Below are positions 24,601 through 35,569 of a stretch of DNA of 64,000 nucleotides, in pieces. The notes beneath the pieces were generated by a model. That model was given only the letters and a program-made list of their open reading frames with translations, did not search any database and was not told where the DNA came from. Position numbers and translations under genes: made by a program. The stretch is taken from NCBI GenBank assembly GCA_910589415.1, contig OU342630.1, forward strand, positions 21,113,867 through 21,177,866, in the 5' to 3' direction. Origin of the DNA: Malachius bipustulatus. Lineage: Eukaryota > Arthropoda > Insecta > Coleoptera > Melyridae. How positions within the stretch are numbered: position 1 is the stretch's first letter; each line of letters begins with the position of its first letter.

Positions 24601-26285
24601 TAATTTTTTTGTTACTGTTCCTGTCATTGAAATTTCAAGCAAGTAGGTAAAGTGTAAGCAAGTTCTATAAGTTCATTAATTTCCCCCCTATAATAAAACA
24701 CAAGAGGAACAATGTTATAAAATTTGTTAGATTTCAAGAATGAATAAGAAATTTCTAAAATTCAAAAGGTGAAGTGTGATTTATTGTTGATTTATAGCCC
24801 ATTAACGTCAACACTGGAATCTGATTCATGAAGTCATCCCATATTTCCATTATTGTTGTTTGTCTCTTTTGGTGAAATGGGTAGATATGAACTTTGTCCT
24901 TTTCTTTTACGATATACTAGCCTTTCCCCTAACCATTGTATAAGCCGTTTGTTTACAAATTGAAAGGACCCACTTGAAAACAGGAATTCTTTTAAATTTT
25001 TATACAATCATGAAGTCTGCGTTCTGTGTTATCTCTGATTTTTATTTCATAATTTCTCTGAAGAGTCCCTAAAATTAATACCCAATTGATGATAATATAG
25101 GAATATTATTGTGTAGGTATAAATTAGTATTTTTCAAGATAGGAAACCCGCTAAATTATAGGTACTTTAGGAGATGCTGTAATTAAAGTGTAAAATATTC
25201 CGTCAATGCTTGAAAAAGAGTCCTATTCAGCTATAAAAATATTCAGGTAGATAGGTACCTAGTCTATTGTTAAGGGATTAACTGTGATCAATAACAATAG
25301 ATCCAAGCCATTATTATTTAGGAGTTTCCTAAAATGTCTTGAAAAATATGTAGGTATTTCTCTCGGTATTTCTATTCATAAAAATTTGAGACATATTCGG
25401 CGGAGATATTCGGCGACAAATAGAAATATTCGGCCGAATAGAATATTCGGCAAAATGGCCGAATATTACGTTTGCCGAATATTCGTTGCATCCCTACATG
25501 TGAGGGATGTTTTACAAAGCTAAACAGCAGTTTTACCAAGCACACATCAGACATTCAAAGGTTATGTTTAATGCAAGGTTTCATGATTGAAGTTGATTTA
25601 ATCAAAGGAATATTTTTTTTTATGATTCAGTAAGGAAGGGGGTTCATGATCACATTAATCTTGCCTTCTCTACTTAATACAATTTTTAGACTCACCTCTA
25701 CTGATATCCTCTTCTCGCCATATACTTCAGAACCAGGAACAAGATTAAGAGTGGCCAATGCGTCTTCTTTTCCCCTAGCGATGAACACCCCCTCATGCCT
25801 ATGTGGTTCTATTATAACCGACTTGCCTCCTTTGAAGCCACCTCTGCCACCTCCTGCTCCGCGTCCACCGCGACCCCTGCCGCCTCCGCCACCTCTGCCA
25901 AAGCTAGGCCTACCGCCTCCTCCACCTCTGCCACCGCCCCCGCGTCCAAAACCGCCACCTCGTCCTCCACCACGGCCACCTCCTCCGAAGCCACCTCTGC
26001 CACCACCTCCTCCGAAGCCACCTCTGCCTCCACCGCCTCGGCCACGACCTCCTTCAAAACCTGAAATTGTTCAATTAACAATGTTTGTTTTGTTTCATTA
26101 AAAAAAGGACTTGGTAATACAGAGAATACATGTTAAGTTAAAATAAAAAATGTCGACTTGAAGAGCTTCTTTAACTTTTAACAAAATGGCAAAGTTTACA
26201 ATTTTGTTTGATAATAAAGCATGCTAACAATATCAAGAATTAGAATAAGGCAAAACTTTCGTGAAAACTTACCAGGTTTTCCCAT
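15669..26285 (-). CDS. Fib: Fibrillarin, rRNA 2'-O-methyltransferase (spliced, complete)
   Basis: Box C/D snoRNP methyltransferase of the nucleolus. It transfers a methyl group from S-adenosylmethionine to the 2'-OH of rRNA and also methylates a histone H2A glutamine. Three coding exons: 26273-26285 (ATGGGAAAACCTG), 25696-26060 and 15669-16256, with GT/AG borders and matching phases, 321 codons plus stop, the same length as the human protein. Residues 5-83 are a Gly/Arg-rich GAR domain. From residue 84 follow [20 protein letters not shown], the SAM-binding loop [63 protein letters not shown] and [15 protein letters not shown]. The K, D, D and H expected at the active site are present. Intron 2 is 9439 bases and splits the GAR and methyltransferase parts. 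It is packed with mobile elements. The plus-strand proline-rich ORF over exon 2 is only its antisense shadow. Confidence 0.97.
16942..17440 (-). pseudogene. LINE ORF2 C-terminal fragment in fibrillarin intron 2
   Basis: The 153-residue ORF ends like the region after the RT of Jockey-type elements: [16 protein letters not shown], then [20 protein letters not shown] and [18 protein letters not shown], which match the usual H.YNTR...KLYN.LP pattern. No RT core is present, so it is a 5'-truncated copy. The orientation is the same as the host gene. Confidence 0.7.
17572..18430. repeat. 859-bp foldback element
   Basis: The two halves (17572-17990 and 18000-18430) are near-perfect reverse complements, with ends TATATACAGTGTGGA and TCCACACTGTATATA. 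The turning point ATACAGGGTGATTAAAAATC is near 17974. The shared central text (GTTATAAGCAAATGAAAATAG, ATCGGTGTACAC, GATAGGGACATG) recurs in the 59265-60128 foldback, so the two form one family. Non-coding. Confidence 0.9.
20590..21074. repeat. 485-bp foldback element
   Basis: TACAGGTTGTCCAGGTATGA at the left and its near reverse complement at the right. Arms of about 110 bases include GTAAAAGCTACACGTGGCGA. In fibrillarin intron 2. Non-coding. Confidence 0.85.
21256..22088. mobile_element. Non-autonomous hAT element with 8-bp TSD CTCTAGAA
   Basis: CTCTAGAA at 21248-21255 and 22089-22096 flanks inverted ends TAGTGTTGGGA...TCCCAACACTA. Subterminal regions carry repeated ATTCGAATGA words at both ends. 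833 bp, no transposase. Confidence 0.93.
22797..23219. mobile_element. hAT-type MITE with 8-bp TSD CTCCACTG
   Basis: CTCCACTG at 22789-22796 and 23220-23227. Ends are CAGCATTGG... and ...CCAACCCTG. Inside are repeated GGTTTAAACC/AACCAGGTTT words, including ACCGTGTTTAAACCATGGTT. 423 bp, non-coding. The insertion splits the left arm of the surrounding foldback. Confidence 0.88.
23359..23443. repeat. Palindromic MITE, AGTCAGGTCTTTGGTC family
   Basis: GTCAGGTCTTTGGTCAGGGT at the left and its reverse complement at the right, with a T-tract/A-tract stem. Right flank TGCAGCAAATAAGTGTTTTA is shared with the copy at 23970. Confidence 0.85.
23970..24055. repeat. Palindromic MITE, AGTCAGGTCTTTGGTC family
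   Basis: AAGTCTGGTCTTTGGTCATG at the left, CTACCCTGACCAAAGACCTG then ACTT at the right. Inner words TTTTAGGGACACTTAAAGGA match those of the 10880 copy. Confidence 0.85.
24154..25496. mobile_element. Non-autonomous hAT element with 8-bp TSD CATGTGAG
   Basis: CATGTGAG at 24146-24153 and 25497-25504 flanks inverted ends TAGGGATGCAACGAATA and its reverse complement. Subterminal regions have many TATTCGGC/GCCGAATA words at both ends. 1343 bp, no transposase ORF. In fibrillarin intron 2, about 200 bp from exon 2. Confidence 0.95.
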
Positions 26286-26866
26286 ATTAGACTGCTAAAA
26301 TAATTAGTTGTAATAAAAAGAGACCCAGTTACCACTTTATATCACAATAACAGAATTAATTAATTGAAAGTAAAGATTGAAAATAAAATAATGCTCCGGA
26401 GTAATGTCGCGTGCCGGCGTGTTTCACTTTCAACAAACTACATAAATTTAAGGTTAGGTGTTAAATACAACATAACCTTTCTAAGCTTCCAGTTTTCTTT
26501 TTCTTTCTAGATCGTGGACTGCAGACCTTAGATCTAACTCCCTATCGTTTACTTTTGTTGCGTTCAAGTTCAACACGAGTTGGATCAGCAGGTTGACCGC
26601 ACGAATCGCACGTTACCTCTCTTTCCTAGTCAAAGCACGATACACATTTAACACGGAACACGGTATATGTCAATAGACGCCGACAGTAATGACGTCAGTG
26701 GGCGGGGCCAACGGCCAGGGTTCCATACAAACAAACGTTGTTTACAGGTTTGCCAGCTCTGATGGAAGTTGTCTCCTCAAACATCAAAGCTCTAATGAGG
26801 TCTCTCATTAGTAGAACTTCAAAAGTGCTGCAAATGTGATGGCATTTTATACCCTAAAGGTGCCTC
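26286..26866. promoter_or_regulatory. Fibrillarin 5' flank with CRE-like and GC-box sequence
   Basis: Upstream region of fibrillarin. At 26660-26740 it holds TGACGTCA (about 26691) and GGGCGGGGCC (about 26701), which look like CRE and GC-box sites. The same 75-base unit recurs inverted at 28757-28830, so it is also part of a repeat. Whether it drives fibrillarin is inference. The transcription start was not identified. Confidence 0.45.
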
Positions 26867-27086
26867 TCCACCAAAGCAACACACAGGAACATTTTGTTTC
26901 CATTTGTTGCTTCTTGTTCCAAATTTTAGGAACTTCGAGAAACAAGTGCAAAATATTGCGTGCAAACAAATGGCAACATACAACAAGCAACATCACGAAA
27001 CATTGAGCAACGTACTAGGAACATTCGTAAATATTTCGGAAATTTGGAACAGAAACATAAATGTTCCCCTTTGTTGCTTTGGTGGA
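26867..27086. repeat. 220-bp TIR MITE upstream of fibrillarin
   Basis: TCCACCAAAGCAACA at the left and TGTTGCTTTGGTGGA at the right, with AGGAACATTT/AAATGTTCC continuing the inversion. The ORF at 26904-27155 is within it and not credible. Confidence 0.8.
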
Positions 27087-27543
27087 TACGTATCTTTAGG
27101 ACAACAACTATATACTTTTCCCAATGAGATAATCATCCTTCAATTAAATTTTTAAACTAAAAAAACAATTAACCCATTGCCACTACCTGTTGAATTTGCT
27201 AGCAGGATATTCTTACCTCAACGCTATTAGGTTTTGTTTTTCATGCTGGCGGTACTGTTCCACGAATTATTTTAAGTTCCGCCTCGAACTCCATTCTCTC
27301 AACACAGCCAGATTCCACAGCATTTTCACCTTTATGGAAAATGCTTTGGTTTCTTCGTAAAACAAACTGAGGATAAACTTGGAATTTTGCGGGAACACCC
27401 AAATCAAACCACCCGATCAATAAATAAATACCGACAGACGTACTATAAATAAACTATATAACTAAAGTTACTGAACTGCCTAATTTTAACTACTTAAAAT
27501 ATAATATTCAGTATTCATTCACTAATGGTATCATTAACATCAC

Positions 27544-28609
27544 CCCATACAGCACAAGAATGTTCTATTCACATTCATAGAATATTCTCCAAGAATATTT
27601 GAATGTTCTAAGAATGTACTCAAATGATGATTGGAATATTCTAGGAACGTTCTATGAACATGCAAAGTAGACTGTTTTAGATATTCTTAGAACGTTCTCA
27701 GAACATAACAAAGAATGTTCATAGAATATTTTGAGCACATAAAAAGAATGTTCATAGAATATTTTGAGAACATAAAAAGAATGTTCAATTGTATATTCTG
27801 GGTATATTCTAAAATCTGTAAAAATGCATTTGTAGGTTAAATTAATTACAGATTTAGCTTGAAAAACAAGTTCACAATGTATTAATTTTATTTTAAAGTA
27901 ACATCAACATAGGTATAACATAAACATATTATTCATCCATCATGCTCGTTTTACACCCCCTTCTAACTTTGATCTTGACCACGTAAATTTTATATAGGTA
28001 AGTCAACTTCTACATCTGCTATGGTTTGGCTCTTTTGTATTTTTGCTACTGCGTCTGTAAAGAATAAAGTTTTTGATGAGAATCTCAACCGGGATTCTGG
28101 TAATGCGATGTACAATGTCAACAACAACTATTAATGATTTATTAACCTCAATAACTTTGTGGTAATAAAGACACTTTTAGATGCATGTATACATATAGAT
28201 ATACTTACCAATAATTCTCTTATTGTTTCTGTTTGATGGATCAGAATGAACACATTCAGATTACAAAAACACAATACATACACACACAAAAAACTAAATT
28301 ATTATAGTATTATTGTCACAATGCTGTTCGTCGTCTGGCAGCAGTTTGCATTGCCCATGTCCCTTATTGTCACATGTTGCCAACCTCAACAAAGGAACTA
28401 TTCCTAACCTGAGTAAGTACATTCTGTGAATGTTCTAAGAATATTTTTAAAGAATATTCTTAAGTTGGTATATTTGTCACTTAAATAGAATATTCTCATT
28501 CGTTTGTTAATATGCTATGAATATTCTAAGAATATTCTGGTAGAATATTCTTAAATTGGTATATTTGTACCTAAATAGAATATTCTCAGAATGTTTTGTG
28601 CTGTATGGG
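27544..28609. mobile_element. TIR element with GAATATTC/GAACGTTC arrays
   Basis: CCCATACAGCACAAGAATGT at the left, and CATTTTGTGCTGTATGGG-like text mirrored at the right (AGAATGTTTTGTGCTGTATG). Both subterminal regions (27560-27800 and 28430-28600) are dense in AGAATATTCT, GAATGTTC and GAACGTTC words. No transposase ORF. Confidence 0.8.
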
Positions 28610-28756
28610 ACTAATAACTTCAGTAATGTGGTTAATGGCTTCACTAATCACTTCGATGTCAATGGCGATTGTCGACTGGCGGAGGCGGGGGTGAAAACAT
28701 CACGTCAAACTTCAGGAAAAAAACACGACAACTGACAACAATGTCCACGTGAAGGG

Positions 28757-28982
28757 TTTGTTTGTATGGAACCAGAACCACTTAGCCCCGCCCTGTGACG
28801 TCACACTGACGGCGTCTATTGCTTTTACTATTATGGTCACTACTGCGCAGTGCGCAATGACGTCATGCGGTAGGATTTTGGCTCAAATCACTAATCGCGG
28901 CGAGGTTGTTTATAAAATAAATGTCAAATTTTATAGCTTTTTTCCGTCTTGCTTGTGTTTTTCTTTGTGCTAGATCTATATA
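28757..28982. repeat. CRE/GC-box repeat unit (left copies)
   Basis: 28757-28830 is the reverse complement of 26660-26740 (GTTTGTTTGTATGGAACC, CCCCGCCC, TGACGTCA-like, GACGGCGTCTATTG). 28817-28982 is the reverse complement of 32577-32733 (TTGCTTTTACTA, CACTACTGCGCA, ATGACGTCA, ATCGCGGCGA, TTGTTTATAAAATAAATG, TTGCTTGTGTTTTTCTTTGT). Confidence 0.8.
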
Positions 28983-29375
28983 TTATTATGTTATGCGGTA
29001 GGTTATGTTATAAATATTACGGTTTTATTAAATTGTGTTTAAGTGTTTTATTTTTTATTACATGAATTATTACATACAGTGTGTGTCACAGGCATGGTAC
29101 ACCCCCTTTTTTTTCTTTATTTTTTGAGATAATTTTTGGAAATTTGGTACGTCGCATATTGTCGATAGAGCGCACTTTTAGCGGAAAATTGAATTTTTTC
29201 CCACATCCGGTTTTTCCGGAAATGTTACCAAGTTTTTATTTTTAAACGGGACATCCTATATATTATTATATTTTTGGATTCTATACGTTTGTATATCCAA
29301 CAATACCACATAAGTACCATTTTAAATGTCAAATTTGTTTTTATTTAATTTTTTATTTCTCAATTATAGTGTGCC

Positions 29376-30425
29376 ATGACTTCAGTTGTGTTCAGATATA
29401 CTTTAAAATATTACCGTGTGACAAGTTTCAAAGCAGAACATAGCATGGCAAGGCAAATAGCATGGGAAATCACATATTGGCAGTTTATTTCTCACCACTT
29501 TTATCTACAAGAATGGCAATGGTGTCCATCGAAAGAGAATTGTTTTCTGAGCATGTTGATACCAAATACTTAATAATTAACAGTTTCTTTATGATACCAG
29601 AATAACTTAAACATTTTCAAACTTAATAGTGTGAGCGAGCGGCCATGATATGTCTAGTTCGAATAATTTTGTTACTGCGTCAAAACAAACATTTTTAATT
29701 ACTAAACACGTTTCCCTGAAAAGATTGTCAATGAATAATAATAATGGCTACTCGTATTCTAATACGGGACGCGTGTTTATCGCCGTGGTACTATTAACTG
29801 GCCGGCCAGATCTCCCGATGTGTAGCACCTTATCCTTGTTTTGACTTTTCTTGGGATCATGGGGCTACCCTAAAAACAAAATTTACAGAGCTAGTCATTG
29901 CCGAATGTGCACTCGTTAAGTTCAAAGCGCAATTTATAAAAGGGTGGGAATATTTAATTTCAAAATGAAGGAAATGACTATTTGAATATTTGTTGTAGTT
30001 ATTGTTTTAGTTCAATAATAATTATATTACGTGTTTATTTTTCATAGTCAATTTTTGGTAAAACAAAATGATGGTAAATGAGGATTTTTGTAATTTTTTA
30101 ATGATGTTCAATCAGAAAAAAATAAATTAAATAATTGAAAATATTTGCTTTGACAGTGAAAAAGCATGTCATGGCTGCTCATCTTTTAATTTTGAAAATG
30201 TTTAAAATATTCTGTCATGATATAAAACTGTTAATTAGTTTGGTATCAGCATGTTCAGAAAATAATTATCTTTCGATAGACACCATTACCATTCTTGATC
30301 TTGTAGATATAGAAGTGGTGAGAAATAAACTGCCAATATGTGATTTCCCATGCTATTTGCCTATGTTCTGCTTTGAAACTTATTGTCACTCGGTACAAAT
30401 AATAATTGTATTTTAAACTGCATGT
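29376..30425. repeat. Inverted repeat with arms of about 250 bases
   Basis: 29376-29640 mirrors 30165-30425 (shared words TTTCAAAGCAGAACATAG, AAATCACATATTGGCAGTTT, CAATGGTGTCCATCGAAAGA-like). Small ORFs 29376-29573, 30135-30416 and 30255-30449 are shadows of this repeat. Non-coding. Confidence 0.75.
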
Positions 30426-30546
30426 GCTCGCATGATAACCAATCAACACTCAAATATTAGGTATAATGAATTCTGCAAACTTTTGAACATAAAATTAAAC
30501 ATTCCTTTGAAAGGTAATTTATCCCTCCCTTTGTATTCAAGTTTTA

Positions 30547-30680
30547 TGCCCGTATTCACAAACGATAATTATCAAATAATTACGTAATCCGTTATCTCCA
30601 TCTCATTCTAATGCAAATAAATGTTGTTAAAAGTTGTTTTCGAGATATTACAAGACCAGAACGCTTTGTGAATACGGGCA
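30547..30680. repeat. MITE with TTA duplication, copy 1
   Basis: TGCCCGTATTCACAAACGAT at the left, GTGAATACGGGCA at the right, flanked by TTA (30544-30546 and 30681-30683). 134 bp. A 3-base TTA duplication fits PIF/Harbinger (inference). Confidence 0.85.
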
Positions 30681-31930
30681 TTAAGGAGGTAAATTAACTT
30701 TAAATGACATATTCTTAGAAGCACATTATGGTATAATATATCCAATGTTTAAGAAGTCCGGACCTGTTTTCACAATTCTCCATCCATAGGGGTGTCTTAC
30801 TTTGAGGCAGGAATAATATTCTGACGAGTAAACCTGTCAAAGTTCTTTTATGTAAAATATTTACTTACCGCTGTGCTGTCCGCTGTGCCCTTATTAATAT
30901 CTTTACTTTGAACGACTTATTGTACATACGGCGATCTCGGAAACGATAAGGATAGGTACAAAAGTCAGATAAATTAGAGAAAAGTTGGACAATTTCATGC
31001 TTATTAAGAATGTGAAACAAAATTTATGAAAACTTCAGACGCTGCTGAAATATCCTGAAAAACATGGCAAATCGAGATTTCTTATTTTATGAAGGATAAA
31101 TATTGTTGTTTCATGTAATTCGTTATTTAAAAAATCAAGGAAAACAAAAATCTACCACATTCATAAGAAAATTTCAAAATTTAATTTTTTTTTTCTAAAA
31201 AAATAACCGTTCTTCAACTTAAAGTCATAAAAAAAAACAAAGCAAATGCTTCACCATGATGTCAATAACATATGGCATCATAATATCCTGCAGATCGTTC
31301 TTTGCCCCATGATCAAGCAATGTGATGTCATATTATTGCGACGTCACACGACGTCGTTCGGTGATGAAACTGACAACAATGGCCACTGGCGGCGTCTTCC
31401 GGTCTTCTGACGTCACGCGGTTGGAACACTTCATTTGAGATTGCTCAAATTTTTTATTGTCAGATATAAATAACAAATTTTTTGTAGGCTTGCAAGTCGT
31501 CAACACCTATCAATTTGACGTTGTAAAAATTTTCACGGCCAACTAAATCCCAGAGTTTTCATAGTCAATTTTGAGTTTTCTTATGGCCGCCATATTGTTT
31601 TTTTATGTCGTTTGGTATAAAAAAATCCCGGAAACCAAAAATCAATAACATTAAAAAAAAATTGCTAAAATTTCAATCTTCTTTTTTTCGAAAAAAAGGT
31701 AAAGTTTCATCACCGAACGACATCGTGTGACGTCGCAATATATGACATCACATTGCTTGATAAACCATTTTTTTATAGTCAACTTTTGTTTTCATTACAG
31801 CGGCATATTGTTTTTTATGTCGTTTGGTACAAAAAAAAAAAATCACGGAGACCAAAAATCAATTACATTTAAAAAAATTTGTAAAAATTTCATTCTACTT
31901 TTTTCGAAAAAAAAATGAGATTTTTCTATT

Positions 31931-32575
31931 GTACCGGGTGTCCCAACACTAGTGTCCACCCCCTAAATCGAGCTTAATTTTAAAGATAAAAAATTGAAAC
32001 TTTGAGGATTTGTGTACTTGATATAGGACCACGGAATGGCATAATTAGTTTCATTAAAAAACATTTTTAATATCTTTTTAATAATCACCTTTTTCATGAG
32101 TCCATACTACGACACTGTTCAGTGCTGGTTCAGTGTGCCGGCTAGCCCAGCAAGAGCCGTCCTTCTATTTATTTGGGCCTTATTTACTTTGTCATAAAAC
32201 TTATTGCACCTACCGTTTTCAGATTATATTGATTATATTGTTCAGATTATATCGTCTACCTGTCATTGCTATATAATTATATTTTATTTAATCAAAGCAT
32301 TATAATTAGTTTTTTCACATTTCTTTCAAGCGATATTGATTTTATTAATCGATTTCTATGTATGTATTGAAAAAAAAACATATATTTTTTTCGACAATTT
32401 ACCACCATCTTACAGTTTTTTCTCGCTGGCGCCCGAACTAATTTTTTTTTAATGAAAATGATTATGCCATTCCGTGGTCCTATATCAAGTACACAAATCC
32501 TCAAAGTTTCAATTTTTTATCTTTAAAATTAAGCTCTATTTAGGGGGTGGACACTAGTGTTGGGACACCCGGTAC
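31931..32575. repeat. 645-bp foldback/TIR element
   Basis: GTACCGGGTGTCCCAACACT at the left and its reverse complement at the right. Arms run about 130 bases (GTGTACTTGATATAGGACCA, CGGAATGGCATAATT). The spacer shows no gene. Confidence 0.9.
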
Positions 32576-32576
32576 A

Positions 32577-32733
32577 TATAGATCTAGCACAAAGAAAAAC
32601 ACAAGCAAGAAGGATTTTCCATTTATTTTATAAACAACTTCGCCGCGATTAATGCTTTACGTCAGAATCCAACCACGTGACGTCATTGCGCAGTAGTGAC
32701 CAAAATAATATAGTAAAAGCAATCGGCATTCGC
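32577..32733. repeat. CRE-containing repeat unit (right copy)
   Basis: Reverse complement of 28817-28982. Contains GTGACGTCATTGCGCAGTAG. It abuts the 31931-32575 element. Confidence 0.8.
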
Positions 32734-32898
32734 CATACCGTATATTATATATGTGTATCGTGGACCGCGCTTCTTTCGAGCCGGAAGTCCCTCGTTAGCG
32801 GACGCGATTTTAGTGCCGTTATCGTTTTATAAAACACTTTTTTTTTTCTACCATACCTACCTTATAAACCTTATAGCACAGAATAGAATTATTGTTTC

Positions 32899-33552
32899 TA
32901 CAGGGTGTATTGTAACGTCCGCATAATATTAGCACCACGTGATTCTACATCAAAAACAGAACATAAAGTTTTAATACCGTTTAGCTCTTAGACCTCAAAT
33001 AACGAAGTTATCGACCATTGTAGTTTAAATTTGAAGTTTTTTAATGCTCAAAAATATTGCTTAATATTATTAAAAAATTCTTAAGTAAGAAGTAAAATAG
33101 CCAAATTATCCAAAATTTTAGACTTTTTTTTGGTAAAAATGGTTTTAATTAACATTTCAAAACTAGGAATTATTTGATTTCCTGAGTTCCAATACTTCCA
33201 ATCAATATTGCAACTGCGCGTTTTAATTGTTGAATAAAAAATTGAAAAAATAAAAAATCTTAAAAAAAATTGCAACATTGACACGTCGCAGCATGACATT
33301 TTTGTCTTGTTGCACCTTTTTTCGATTACATAGCAACGGCACACTATAATACCAGTGAGGTGATCACGTCTAATAAGTCATTATCTTAATTTTTATACCA
33401 GCGCCAGTGTTGCAAAATTTAAGAACGTTAAATTGTCCATATCTTAAAATCTCTGTACATCAAGAAAAAACTGTTGAGGACTTTTTTGTTCTGTTTTTGA
33501 TGTAGAATCGCGTGGTGCTAATATTATGCGGACGTTTACAATACACCCTGTA
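32899..33552. repeat. 654-bp foldback/TIR element
   Basis: TACAGGGTGTATTGTAACGT at the left and its near reverse complement at the right. Arms include GCATAATATTAGCACCACG. No coding content. Confidence 0.9.
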
Positions 33553-35569
33553 TATAGAAATTAGGGTGTAATAAAGTAATTATCTTTTTCTTCAAACGAC
33601 AGTAAATCAGACATTACTCGACTCACGGTCGCTAAGTTTCACTTTTCCTCCGCCGGAGCTAAAGTGTTGCCATAGCAACATCAACATACAAACAACGTAG
33701 CTACCGATATTAAGAATCAACTATTGAAATTTTATTAATGTAGGCCCGTATATTCATCAAAAAATTTAACCTAAGATAATATGAAAATTCTCTAGTTTAT
33801 TATTATCCAAAATGAAAAGGAATTCGGTTTAATCAAACATAATCTTTGGAAAATATACACCGAAACGAAGTAGGTAATTATCAAGGATTCTGTTAGTTAT
33901 ATACAGAATCCTTGGGTAATTATCTGTAAAATAATGTCATATATTAACCCGAAGCCGGCAACCGGACTTCAGTTCAGCTTCAGCAGTCGACTTTGTCGAC
34001 TTCAGTCGAGTCGAGCTCGTGCTCGTCTTGTCACTCCGAGTGACACTCGAGCTAAACGTCAAAACGTCAGAACAGAACAAAAAGTTGGGTTATTGCGAGG
34101 TAAACATAAATTTATCTTTACATTAAATATTAAAAATAAATAATAAATAACTATAACTACTTATTTACTGACTGCAACTGTACTTTGTTGTACCGCTCTC
34201 TGAAGTACCTACCTACCTCTTTAACATAGTAATGTAGTACTAAACAACAGGATTACCAATTTTATAACTTACTAATATAAATATTAGCGTATTTGGCGCC
34301 ACCAAGTAGGCAAATTTGTAAATTTGATTTGACACTTCGATGCGGCAAGTCCGGCGTGCTGCGTGCCCGCTATTCATTTCATTTTAATGTATTTATTGTC
34401 ATTTCAAACATGAGATCGTGCAGGGATAAAAAAAAATCGGGAAGGGTTTGTTGTATTATGGGATGTAAATCGCGTGAGTCACGAAATCCAGAATTAAGTT
34501 TTTATGGTTTCCCAACTAAATCGTGGGAAATAGAGCGACGGAAAAAGTGGATTGTCGCAGTCTGTCGAATTACGTGAGTATATCTTCAATGTAACTCTAT
34601 TTATGCATGACTCCTGAATTGCACCCATTTCTACAAAGGTAATTTTTTAAAGACATTTTACTGTTGCGGGTTGCGGAGGACATCCACAGCCCAGCCACCA
34701 GCCAGTCCACAGACTATCATACATACTCTCTGTACACTGAGAGTTGTCCGTTGTCATGCCGCACTGATTCTGACTAAACAATTTCATTTAATTCGATTTG
34801 AATCGTACACTTATTTCTAAGTCGAACCAGATGTGGTATCGCAGTTCGTGTCAGTGGCGTGTGTTGAGGAATAATGAATATCCTATAAATATATTATTTC
34901 GACAAGTTATTGACGAAGTAGAGCCTTGCAACTTTTTGATAACAAATATATATAATGCAAGTAAATAAGAATGATAATAATTATTATTGTTATCATCATG
35001 ATAGAAATATCATGTCACCTACCTGCTGGTTGCCGTTTAAAAGAAAGAATAACACCTCCGTTTTCTTATTTGCAAGTAAAATATTCCAGCAATTTTACCA
35101 CAAGACCACGTACTAGGGAGTTCAATCGTTTCCCAGGCAAAACAAGGAAATAGATTTTTAGGCATTCGCGAAATTAAGTTACTCATAGTTTATCACACCG
35201 TACAATATAACACAGGTAATTCTGCTAATTTCGTATTAAAAACGTTTCAAATCACAACAAAAACCTTATTTAGTATATTTACCGCTGACACTGACACTTG
35301 AGAGTAGCGACCATCGTAATATCGTATCAATCTAAGCGTATCAAGACGCGAGTCGATACTTCCGTCTCACTCTCGCTCATCTTTTTAGAATTGCTGACGA
35401 TTCAAACGTATTTCTGACAATACGTCCCATTTTAACTCGATTGACTGCAATGCAATAGAAGGAGTAAGAAACATAACGAGATGATGTATCCTTAGTTCTC
35501 ACAACAGACAACTCTCAGTGTACAGACTTTAATTCATAAAGTATCATCAAATACGCTAAAATATTAATA

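Noticed and set aside
25646..26101. Proline-rich plus-strand ORF of 151 residues
   Set aside because: It is the antisense of the fibrillarin Gly/Arg-rich exon. GC-rich repeats keep several frames open.
27560..28600. A genuine heat-shock promoter
   Set aside because: The words lie symmetrically at both ends of a TIR element and unit spacing is often non-canonical, so subterminal repeats are the simpler reading.
29376..30449. Small ORFs in the inverted repeat
   Set aside because: The same sequence read from both arms, without protein features.
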